Position numbers and translations under genes: made by a program. The notes beneath the pieces are model-generated. The model was not told the origin of the DNA and ran no database searches. It saw nothing but the letters and a program-made list of their open reading frames with translations. Positions 19,381-28,134 of a stretch of 64,000 nucleotides of DNA are shown in pieces. Within the stretch, counting starts at the first letter, position 1; each line of letters starts with the position of its first letter. This DNA comes from an uncultured Acidimicrobiia bacterium (GTDB lineage Bacteria > Actinomycetota > Acidimicrobiia > Spongiisociales > Spongiisociaceae). The stretch lies in assembly GCA_958295745.1 (NCBI GenBank), contig OY282370.1:967990-1031989 (forward strand). The letters run 5' to 3'.

Positions 19381-21312
19381 TCAGGATGACTTGGTCACGT
19401 AGTAGTAACGGTTGATCTGGTCGGGCCGCCAGATGAACCCTTGGATGTCCTGAGAGGTCGCCAAGATGTGATGGGGCTCGGCCAGCCATACCGCCGGAGC
19501 GTCGGCCAGCATCAGCGCCTGCACGTCGTGGTACAGCTGAGTCCTATCCGGATCGGACGGGCTCAAGAACTTGGCGGCGTTCAGCTTCTCGGTCACTTCG
19601 GGGTTCTCGTAGTTGCTCCGCATGGCGAAGGCGTTCGCCTCCCAGAAGAGCTCCATGTGGTACTGGGGCTCGTTCACCCATGAACCAGACCCGAAGTAGA
19701 ACAGGAAGAAGTCCATCGGGTTGATCCGATTGCCTTCCTCGTCCTGGGCGAAGACGTTTTCCCGGAACTGCCCGGAGTTGAGCCTCACGATGTTGACGTC
19801 GATCCCGATCTGCGCCAGGGAGGCCTGCACCACGATGGCCAGCTCGGGCGCAAAGGCCAGGGTGCTGTCTATGAAGAGATCGGCGCTGAAGCCGTCGGGA
19901 TAACCCGAGGCGGCCATCAGCTCACGCGCCTTGTCCAGATCCAGGCTGTAGAAGGGAGCGTTCGGGTCGAAGGCCGGGGTGGTCGAGGGGATCGGCCCGC
20001 CGCCGCGGCTGGCCGCGCCGAAGTAGACGCCCTCGATCACGTCGTCGTAGGGATAGGCGTAGGAGATCGCCTGCCGGACGTTCTGGTCGTCGAACGGGGG
20101 GCGGGTGGCGTTCATGTACATGACCGCCTGGTTGTTGCCTCCCACCGTGGTGACCTTCACACCCTCATCGCGCAGGCCGGGAATGGCGGTGACGGGCACC
20201 GCCTCGGCGAAGTCGATCTCGCCGGCGACCAGCAGAGCGGCCTGCTGGGAGGCGTCGGGGATCACCCGCAGGATGATCCGCTCCGCCTGGGCCGCGCCGA
20301 GGAAGTAGTCGTCGTTGCGCCTCAACACGATCTGGACGCCCGGTTCCAGTGACTCCAGGTAGTAGGGGCCGGTGCCCACATCGTTGGTCTTCAGGTAGTT
20401 GTGGGCCCACGGGTCGTCCGTGGTGGCCTTGGTCTGCAAGACCTGCGAGTCGTAGACGGTGACCCCGGCGTTGGAGAGCACGTGCAGCGGGAACGGAGTG
20501 GGCTTGTTGAAGTCGAAGCGGATGTGGTAATCGTCGATGACGGTGATGGCGTCGTCGATGTCACCCTCCGACCCGAAGTCGTAGAGGCCGATCACCGCAT
20601 GGTCGAACCAGCCGCCCTTGTCCAGATAGGCAGCCCGACGGAAGCTCCACTTCACGTCCGCGGCGGTCATCTCGTTGCCGCTGTGATGGAACTTCACACC
20701 CTGGCGCAGGGTGAAGACCACAGAGGTGCAGTCCTCGTTGAACTCCCAGCCTTCCGCCAACAGACCCTGGGGGCGGGTGGAGTCGGCCACCAGCACTCCG
20801 TCTGCGTTCTCCACGAGATGGAAGGTGGTGAGCTGGTCGTACATGTTGGCCACCATCTCCGAGGCGCGGGCTTCGAAGTTGCGCCGGGGGTCGATGGTGG
20901 AGACATCGCCGGTGATGGCCCGGACGATGGTCAAACCGGGCACCGGAGCGACCCCTCGCGGCGGGGCTGCCTCAGACGGCGGGGCGCAGCTGCCCCCGGT
21001 CAGTTCCTCACCGGTCGTGGCCTGGGTGGTGGTCACCTCTTCGTCTGTGATCATGGTGTCGTCTTCGTCCGAGTCTTCGACCATGGCTGCCGTGGTGTCG
21101 GGCGTCTCATCCATGTCATCCATGGCCGCCGTGGTGTCGGGCGTCTCATCCATGTCATCCATGGCCGCCGTGGTGTCGGGCGTCTCGGCCATAGCAGCCG
21201 TGGTTGCCGGGGCATCCGTGGCCGTAGGCTGGTCGGCTTCGTCTCCGCCGCAGGCGGCGGCTACCAGCGCAACAGCCAGGAGCATGGTCATCCAAACACG
21301 AAATCTCGTCAT
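19381..21312 (-). CDS. oppA: oligopeptide ABC transporter substrate-binding lipoprotein (OppA-like)
   Basis: MTRFRVWMTMLLAVALVAAACGG lipobox; SBP_bac_5-like VFTLRQGVKFHHSGNEMTAADVKWSF; 39-bp DTTAAMDDMDETP repeats after the signal peptide. Confidence 0.92.
   Translation of the reverse strand: MTRFRVWMTMLLAVALVAAACGGDEADQPTATDAPATTAAMAETPDTTAAMDDMDETPDTTAAMDDMDETPDTTAAMVEDSDEDDTMITDEEVTTTQATTGEELTGGSCAPPSEAAPPRGVAPVPGLTIVRAITGDVSTIDPRRNFEARASEMVANMYDQLTTFHLVENADGVLVADSTRPQGLLAEGWEFNEDCTSVVFTLRQGVKFHHSGNEMTAADVKWSFRRAAYLDKGGWFDHAVIGLYDFGSEGDIDDAITVIDDYHIRFDFNKPTPFPLHVLSNAGVTVYDSQVLQTKATTDDPWAHNYLKTNDVGTGPYYLESLEPGVQIVLRRNDDYFLGAAQAERIILRVIPDASQQAALLVAGEIDFAEAVPVTAIPGLRDEGVKVTTVGGNNQAVMYMNATRPPFDDQNVRQAISYAYPYDDVIEGVYFGAASRGGGPIPSTTPAFDPNAPFYSLDLDKARELMAASGYPDGFSADLFIDSTLAFAPELAIVVQASLAQIGIDVNIVRLNSGQFRENVFAQDEEGNRINPMDFFLFYFGSGSWVNEPQYHMELFWEANAFAMRSNYENPEVTEKLNAAKFLSPSDPDRTQLYHDVQALMLADAPAVWLAEPHHILATSQDIQGFIWRPDQINRYYYVTKSS
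21075..21200 (-). repeat. 39-bp tandem coding repeat in the OppA linker
   Basis: CCATGGCCGCCGTGGTGTCGGGCGTCTCATCCATGTCAT repeated. Confidence 0.9.
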
Positions 21313-21706
21313 CGTTCCTTCCTTTTTCTCGCGGCCTCGGTAGGTACGGCCGTCGATACGGGCCGCCTTGAGCAGCCAATCCAAGCGATCTTACCGCAAG
21401 GATGCTAACACGGCCCTTTCCCCCCGGGGCAAGAACGGCGGGGATGTCATCCGCCGTATCCCCGCCCCGATTCCTATCTCGCGGCGAAGGGGCCGCCGGA
21501 CTGCGCCGATGCGGCGCCGTCACCGTTCGGGTGCGGGAACCGGGGGGAGCAGCACCTCGAAGCCCCCCCCCCCGACGGACAACTTCCCCCCGAACTTCAC
21601 ACCTGCATCCGGCGAAGGGCCGCCCGGGTGAGAGGGCGCCGCCGGTGGACGAGAACCTCCATGCGGGCGCCGTCATCCGGTATGAGGCCATAGGTCACCG
21701 GCGTCG

Positions 21707-22705
21707 ATGAGCTTCCCGGGTATCCTGCGGCCTATGCCCACCGGGGAATCGAGAACGACGGTAGTCGACGGGGTTTGCCCCGCGATGACCAACCCCGATG
21801 CCTGGGACGGCTGGATCGAGGGAGGGGTCGATATAGCCGCGCCCACCGCCGCCAACTGGGAAGGCCCTGCCGAAACCGAAAAGTTGCTCGCCCAGTGGTC
21901 TCGATGGTTGAAGGAGAACGACCGGCTGGTTGCGGTCGATGAGCCTTCCGACTTCGATGGGTTTCCCGCTCCGGGGAAGCTGGGGGTGGTGATCCATTTT
22001 CAGAACACCCTCCCTTTGGGGGGAGATCTGGCCAATTACGAGCGCTTCCACCGCCAAGGCCTCCGTATGGTGCAGCTCTGCTACAACCGGACCAACCCGG
22101 TGGGAGACGGGTGTCTGGAACCCGGAGACGGCCCTCTCACTTCATTCGGACGCGAAGTGGTGAAAGAGATGAACCGGCTGGGGATGGTGGTGGACCTCTC
22201 TCACACCGGGCGCCGCACCACCTTCGACGCCATGCGGGTCACTTCGGCGCCCCCCGTGTTCTCACACTCCAATGCCGAGGCCCTTTGTTCCAATAGACGC
22301 AACATCGACGACGAGCAGATCAGGGCGGTTGCGGACCTGGGCGGTTTGATCGGTGTCAACGCCTATCCGGCCTTCGTGAAACAAGGCGGGAAGGGCGTCA
22401 CCGTGGCCGATCTGGTAGACCATATCGACTATCTGGTGGACCTGATCGGGCCTGATCGAGTGGGGCTGGGGCTGGACTTCTGCGAGCTGAGCCCTGATAT
22501 CCACGCCGAGATGATCGCCTCCGGCGAGTGGAGCATCGAGGACTATCCCGACGATTCCGGAACCTTTCCGATAGGCCTGGAGACCCCCGCCCAGATACCA
22601 AACATCGAGAAGGAGCTGGTCGAACGAGGTTATCCCGCCGATGCCATTCGGTCCGTTCTCGGTCACAACTGGATAGACCTCTACAAGAGGGTGTGGGCCG
22701 CTTAG
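21707..22705 (+). CDS. membrane dipeptidase (peptidase M19)
   Basis: VVDGVCPAM...VVIHFQNTLPLGGDLANYERFHRQGLRMVQLCYNRTNPVGDGC...GMVVDLSHTGRRTTFDAM...NRRNIDDEQIRAVADLGGLIGVNAYPAFV. Confidence 0.9.
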   Translation: MSFPGILRPMPTGESRTTVVDGVCPAMTNPDAWDGWIEGGVDIAAPTAANWEGPAETEKLLAQWSRWLKENDRLVAVDEPSDFDGFPAPGKLGVVIHFQNTLPLGGDLANYERFHRQGLRMVQLCYNRTNPVGDGCLEPGDGPLTSFGREVVKEMNRLGMVVDLSHTGRRTTFDAMRVTSAPPVFSHSNAEALCSNRRNIDDEQIRAVADLGGLIGVNAYPAFVKQGGKGVTVADLVDHIDYLVDLIGPDRVGLGLDFCELSPDIHAEMIASGEWSIEDYPDDSGTFPIGLETPAQIPNIEKELVERGYPADAIRSVLGHNWIDLYKRVWAA

Positions 22706-22773
22706 CCTGGACCCGATGTGCGCCCTCGAGCATTGCGTGGCCGGGGCCGGGAGGGTGAAGAGGAAAACGTATC

Positions 22774-23070
22774 GGAAACGCATCTCTCGACCGGCTCGCC
22801 GCACCGTTCGCCGCAGTCGACCTCGAGGCGGCCCACCGCAACATCTCGGACATGCATCGCCGGCTTCGGGCGAGCCGCATCGACTGCCGCCCGCATACGA
22901 AGGTGCATCGCCTCCCGGACATGGCGCGAAGGCAGGTAAACGCAGGCGCGGTAGGAATCGCCTGCCAGACGCTCGATGAAATGGAGCTGATGATCGACGC
23001 CGGGTTCAGTGGGATCATGTTCACCAACTCGTTGGTGGACGACCTCAAGTTGGCGCTCACGTGGTTCCCT
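22774..23070 (+). pseudogene. truncated D-threonine aldolase/DSD1-like (alanine racemase N-domain) gene remnant
   Basis: LAAPFAAVDLEAAHRNISDMHRRLRASRIDCRPHTKVHRLPDMARRQVNAGAVGIACQTLDEMELMIDAGFSGIMFTNSLVDDLKL, then homology stops. Confidence 0.75.
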
Positions 23071-23098
23071 TGGGCTTGTCGATGATTCAGGCCGGCGG

Positions 23099-24205
23099 TT
23101 ATCCCACGGTCTGACGGTCGAGCACGGACGGAGGGCCGGGTGTCGGATCCGCGGCCGGATCGACGTGCACGAAGACGGTTGTCAGAAAGCGCACGTCTCG
23201 TTGCAAGGCTTGCTGGACCTTCTCGCCGATTATGTGTCCATCCGCCACCGTGAGGGTGCCGTCGACTCCGATCGATATATCGGCGTGGAGACGGTGGCCC
23301 ATCCAGCGAACCCGGCAGGAGGTCACGCTCGATACACCGGCGACGGCCGCCGCCTTGTGTTCGATCTCATCGACCAGCTCCGGGTCCACCGCGTCCATCA
23401 CGCGCCCGTATATCTGCTTGGCCGCCGACCAAAGAACGCGCAGGATGGCGATACCGACCAGTATCCCAATGATCGGGTCGGCCTGTTCGACCCCGAACCA
23501 GGCGAAGACCGCACTGACTGCCACGGCGAGAGAGGTAAGCCCGTCGACCCGGGCATGTTGGCCGTCGGCTACCAGAGCAGCGGATCCGATCTCCCGGCCT
23601 ATGCGGATGCGATAGACCGCCACGAGCTCGTTGCCGACGAACCCGATGACCCCCGCCGCGAACAGTATCCCGATGTAGTTTATGGGGCGGGGGTTGAGGA
23701 GGCGGTCGACCGACTCCCACATGGCGTAGATCGCCGACAGCAGGATCATCAGCACTACGAACAATCCGGCCATGTCCTCTGCTCGTCGATACCCGTAGGT
23801 GTATCGGCGGTTGGCCGCTCGGCTACCCAGCTTGAAGGCGATGAACAGAGGTACGGCGGTCAGGGCGTCCGAGAAGTTGTGAACGGTGTCGGCGAGCAGC
23901 GAGACGGAGCCGGTGAGCCAGACGATTCCGGCCTGGGCCAGGGCGGTCACCATCAAGACGGTGAAGGAGACCTTCAGCGCCGTGATTCCTCGGGCGCTGC
24001 TTTCGAGCTCCGTATCGATGGATTCTGCGTGGTCGTGCGAGTGCAGGCCGAAGAAATCGCTCACCCCGTGTTTGAAGCGAGCCATCCGCGACGGGGCATG
24101 GTCGTGGGCGTGCGGGTGAGGGTGATCGCCGTCATGCGGATGTCGATGATCGTGAACCTGCGGGTGATGATGACCTAGGCCGTCGTCTTGCTTTGGACCG
24201 CCCAT
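23099..24205 (-). CDS. cation diffusion facilitator transporter
   Basis: His-rich N-terminus (GHHHPQVHDHRHPHDGDHPHPHAHDH), SLLADTVHNFSDALTAVPLFIAFKLGSRAANRRYTYGYRRAEDMAG. Confidence 0.93.
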   Translation of the reverse strand: MGGPKQDDGLGHHHPQVHDHRHPHDGDHPHPHAHDHAPSRMARFKHGVSDFFGLHSHDHAESIDTELESSARGITALKVSFTVLMVTALAQAGIVWLTGSVSLLADTVHNFSDALTAVPLFIAFKLGSRAANRRYTYGYRRAEDMAGLFVVLMILLSAIYAMWESVDRLLNPRPINYIGILFAAGVIGFVGNELVAVYRIRIGREIGSAALVADGQHARVDGLTSLAVAVSAVFAWFGVEQADPIIGILVGIAILRVLWSAAKQIYGRVMDAVDPELVDEIEHKAAAVAGVSSVTSCRVRWMGHRLHADISIGVDGTLTVADGHIIGEKVQQALQRDVRFLTTVFVHVDPAADPTPGPPSVLDRQTVG

Positions 24206-24359
24206 ACCATCCTTTGTCGCGGCTTCAACGTGGAAACTGATTGTAGACAAGAGATATAGTCGTAGTTGCAAGGGTTGGCGGGGCTGCCATCGCACGGCGG
24301 GTGCGCGGGGGGCGGATCGGTTATGGTTCGGTGCTGTACCCCCGAAAGGAGAAGGCCGG

Positions 24360-25400
24360 TTGCGTAGAGTCCCCACCACATCAGCCCTCGGCGCCGAATT
24401 GGTGCCGATGTTCAGAGACCATATGGAGTTGTGCAAGGTCGGTCCCGGCCAGACCGTCATGGCCTTCACCAACACCCAGAGCAACCCTGCCTACATCACG
24501 GCCTTGATGGGGGCGGTCAAGGTGCTGGGCGCTGATTTCTTCCAGATCATGGTGGCCGCCGACGACTCCTGGATGAAGTCGCGCACCATCGTCGACGCCT
24601 GGAAGGGATGCGATATGGTGGTGGGCTTCCTGGCCAGCATGGGATCGCACTGGATCTACTCCGACGCCCACAACGAAGCTCTGGCCTCGGGTGTCCGCAG
24701 CCTCATGATCGAGGAGCCGGAAGACCATCTGCGCCGCCTTTTCCCCCTTCCCATCATCCGCAGGCGCGGCGAGGCCAGCGTGAAGTACATGGGGACGTCC
24801 GACACCATGCGGGTCTGGTCGGAAGCCGGGACCGACCTCACGGTCCGCTACACGGGCCGGCCCCTCGGATGCCAGTACGGCTACACCGACGAGCCCGGAC
24901 GTTGGGATCACTGGCCGTCGGGGCAGTGCGGAGTCGCTCCGCTGGAAGACTCGGCGGAGGGAACCTTGGTGGTGGACCGCGGCGACGCGTTGCTGCCGAT
25001 GGGGAAGTACGCCAACGATCCGATTCGCATGGAACTGAGGGAGGGAAGCATCGTCTCGATCGAGGGAGGCGCCGACGCCCGACTGCTCCAAGACTTCTTC
25101 GAGCTTCCCAAGGACAAGCGGGCCTACGGTCTTTCCCACATCGGCTGGGGGTACGAGCACCGGGCCAACTGGAACGCCCTCGGCCTGCGGTTCTGGGAAG
25201 GCGGGGGCGTGATGGACACCGAGAGCTACTACGGCAACATGCTGATCGCTTTCGGCGCCAACTTCTTCCGCAAGCTGGGCGGCGAGAACCGGGTGAACTT
25301 CCACTTCGATATTCCGACCCGCAACCACTCCATATGGATCGGGGACACCCAGATCATCGACCGGGGCAGCTTCGTGGTGCCCGGATTCGAGCTGGAATAG
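24360..25400 (+). CDS. NicX-like (2,5-dihydroxypyridine 5,6-dioxygenase / M29-aminopeptidase-related) protein
   Basis: GWGYEHRANWNALGLRFWEGGGVMDTESYYGNMLIAFGANFFRKLGGENRVNFHFDIPTRNHSIWIGDTQIIDRG resembles the NicX/M29-like metalloenzyme fold family. Confidence 0.65.
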   Translation: MRRVPTTSALGAELVPMFRDHMELCKVGPGQTVMAFTNTQSNPAYITALMGAVKVLGADFFQIMVAADDSWMKSRTIVDAWKGCDMVVGFLASMGSHWIYSDAHNEALASGVRSLMIEEPEDHLRRLFPLPIIRRRGEASVKYMGTSDTMRVWSEAGTDLTVRYTGRPLGCQYGYTDEPGRWDHWPSGQCGVAPLEDSAEGTLVVDRGDALLPMGKYANDPIRMELREGSIVSIEGGADARLLQDFFELPKDKRAYGLSHIGWGYEHRANWNALGLRFWEGGGVMDTESYYGNMLIAFGANFFRKLGGENRVNFHFDIPTRNHSIWIGDTQIIDRGSFVVPGFELE

Positions 25401-25473
25401 CCGGGCGGTTCATCACCTATCTCGACCGCGCCGCTCGAAGCCGAGGTGCGGCGGCGGTCCTCGAAGGCCGACC

Positions 25474-26730
25474 TTAGATTTCGATCCGAGGCCAGGGCGG
25501 CCCGGCGGCGGCCTGGTCGGCCCAAGCCGAGACGATTCGGATGATCACCCGGGTGGCCCGGTGCATATCCTCCGCGTCCACCCACTCGTTGGGGCCGTAG
25601 AAGTTTCCGGCCAGAGCGCCGAATCCGACCGCGGCCGCGTTCAGGCAGCGTATCGGAAACCGGATGTCCGATGCCACATGAGCCGGGTATACGCCGGGGG
25701 CGGTGCCGGTCTCGGCGGCGATTGCTCGGGCGGCGGCGGCCGCCAGGGGATGATCGCGAGGAATCTCGGCGGGGTTGGACCGTATACCGAACAGCCGGGT
25801 GGATAGAGCGCCCGCCTTCGAAGCCGCCCGATCCAAGCTCCTGTAGACCTCGGCCGCCGTCCCGCGGCGGAACCACACGGCGCCCTCCGCGACCGCCCGT
25901 TCCGGGAGCACGGTCGGATCGACGCCCGCCGATACCCGGTTCACCGAGCACAGCAGATCGTCTTGGCCGGCCCACCGATCCACGGCGTCCAGAACCCCCC
26001 GCAGCCGGTCGAATGCGTTGACTCCCATACGCGGGTCCTCGGAAATGGGGGTGCGTATCTCCACCGGAGCGGGCCGCCGCCCCTCGGTCTCGATTCGGAA
26101 GTTGAAGAAACCGCGGGAGGCGGTTTTGAAGTGGGACATTCCCAGACCGGTCTCGGCCGGATGACAGTAGACGGCGGCGTCCACCTCCCCCACTCCCGCC
26201 ATGGCGGGCAGGGTCCCCAGCCCGCCCCCCAGCTTCCCGTGCACCAGCCCGACCACCAGCCTCACTCCATCCAGGCGGGGAAGCAGAGCCCGGGCGGCGG
26301 CCAGCACCGACGCCGCCCCCGCCTTGTCGTCGGCGGTTCCCAAACCGTGTATCCGATCACCGATCTGAACGGCCTGGTAGGGGTGGGTATCCCAGTCTTC
26401 CCGGGGATCGGGCCGCTCGGTGTCGATGTGGGCGAACAACAAGATACCCGGTCCGTCACCCCATGACCCCAGAACGCTCACCGTCCTTCCCGGCTCGGCG
26501 GCGGGCGGAAAGGGCGGACACCACTCGGCATGGCGCTCCAGCTCCTCCACTCGGGGAACGACCAGCTCCACCTCCATTCCCAACTTCTGGACTTCCTCGG
26601 CGCACAGCTCGTGGATATCGGAAGCCTCGGCGCGGACACTGCGCCGGGACACCAGAGAGGCGAGCAGCTCCCGCTCATAGCCGCGTGATAGGTCGGCCGC
26701 CTCCAGAACGGTGTTCAGATCGATCGGCAT
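25474..26730 (-). CDS. M20-family metallopeptidase
   Basis: ILLFAHIDTERPDP...IHGLGTADDKAGAASVLAAARALLP. Confidence 0.85.
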   Translation of the reverse strand: MPIDLNTVLEAADLSRGYERELLASLVSRRSVRAEASDIHELCAEEVQKLGMEVELVVPRVEELERHAEWCPPFPPAAEPGRTVSVLGSWGDGPGILLFAHIDTERPDPREDWDTHPYQAVQIGDRIHGLGTADDKAGAASVLAAARALLPRLDGVRLVVGLVHGKLGGGLGTLPAMAGVGEVDAAVYCHPAETGLGMSHFKTASRGFFNFRIETEGRRPAPVEIRTPISEDPRMGVNAFDRLRGVLDAVDRWAGQDDLLCSVNRVSAGVDPTVLPERAVAEGAVWFRRGTAAEVYRSLDRAASKAGALSTRLFGIRSNPAEIPRDHPLAAAAARAIAAETGTAPGVYPAHVASDIRFPIRCLNAAAVGFGALAGNFYGPNEWVDAEDMHRATRVIIRIVSAWADQAAAGPPWPRIEI

Positions 26731-26907
26731 AGAACCATTTACAGTAGATGTTGTTCGTGAAGGCAGCCGTCGTTGTAGTATCCGAACGGGTGATACCGCG
26801 GCGGCGGCAGCAGCATCGGGGGCGGAGGCTGTGAGGGCGCGGAGGAGAACCTCCCGGCCCGGTCGGAGTCGGTATCGTTAGCGACGACTCGAACGAGGAG
26901 GCCGAAG

Positions 26908-28089
26908 ATGTGGTTGACCGATGCCAGGGTGGTCGATGTCGTTGCCGGGGAGGTCCGGGACGGGGTGAGCGTGGAGATCTCGGGGGGAAGGATCGGCGCC
27001 ATCCAGAAGCAGCCGGGGGCCGGGGAGCAGATGAGCCTCGAGGGCCGTTATCTCGTTCCGGGGCTGATCTCGGTGCATACCCACCTGTCGATGGTGTACC
27101 CGTTTTCGGACACCGATGAAAACGAGAACCCCGGCCTGACCGTGCTGCGCGCCTACGGCAGGGCGCAGGACGCCCTGAGGTCGGGGATCACCACCCTCCG
27201 CAGCGTCCACGAACTGAACCGGGCCGACCTGTTGCTGGCCGAAGCGGCTAGGGCGGGGTGGGCCGATGTCCCCAGGATCGTGGGGGCCGGCCGGGCGATC
27301 TCCACTCCCGGCGGGCACGGCGAAGGACACGGCAGCGTGATAGCCGACGGACCCGAAGCCTTCCGCGAGGCGGCCTTGGCCGAGCTGGATGCGGGCTGCG
27401 CGCACATCAAAGTGTTCATCACCGGCGGCATCGCCAACATGGGTGAGACTTTCGACCAGCCCCAGATGACCTCGGCGGAGATGGCGGCCGCCGTGGGCGC
27501 GGCTTCCGAGCGGGACGCCTACGTGGTGGCCCACGCCGCTTCCTCGCTGGCCATCAACCAGGCGCTGGACGTCGGCATCCGCTCCTTCGAACATGCCTAC
27601 GACCTGGACGAGGACACGGCCCGCCGGATGGCGGCCGAGGGCGTGTTCCTGACCCCCACCCTGTGCGTGACCCGCTCGCAGGAGTGGATGCGGTGGAAGG
27701 GGTTCGAGGAGTTCCAGATCGAGACCTCCCTGCAGGTCGGCCCCATGCATCTGGCCAGCATCCGCCGGGCCGTGGCGGCCGGGGTCACGATGGTCACCGG
27801 AACCGACTATCCGCCGGGGGACCCGATCGAAGGAACCTCGGTGACGGTGTATGAGATGGGGCTCATGCAGGGAGCGGGGCTTCGGCCGCGGCTGGCGTTG
27901 GCCGCCGCCACCTCCACTGCGGCCCGGCTCTTGGGATTGGAGTCGGAGATCGGTACTATCGAGGAAGGCAAGGCCGCCGATCTGGTCGCCGTCGAAGAAA
28001 ATCCGCTCGACGACACGGCAGCGATGCGAGGTATCTCCTTCGTGATGCAGTCCGGTCGCGTGGTGCGCGACGACCGGCCGGCCGCCTGA
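26908..28089 (+). CDS. amidohydrolase family protein
   Basis: MWLTDARVVDVVAGEVRDGVSVEISGGRIGAI...LVPGLISVHTHLS...GTDYPPGDP...EEGKAADLVAVEENPLDD. Confidence 0.88.
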   Translation: MWLTDARVVDVVAGEVRDGVSVEISGGRIGAIQKQPGAGEQMSLEGRYLVPGLISVHTHLSMVYPFSDTDENENPGLTVLRAYGRAQDALRSGITTLRSVHELNRADLLLAEAARAGWADVPRIVGAGRAISTPGGHGEGHGSVIADGPEAFREAALAELDAGCAHIKVFITGGIANMGETFDQPQMTSAEMAAAVGAASERDAYVVAHAASSLAINQALDVGIRSFEHAYDLDEDTARRMAAEGVFLTPTLCVTRSQEWMRWKGFEEFQIETSLQVGPMHLASIRRAVAAGVTMVTGTDYPPGDPIEGTSVTVYEMGLMQGAGLRPRLALAAATSTAARLLGLESEIGTIEEGKAADLVAVEENPLDDTAAMRGISFVMQSGRVVRDDRPAA

Positions 28090-28134
28090 CCGCAGCAACC
28101 CCTTCCGAAGCAGCGAATGGTTCCGAACTAGAGA

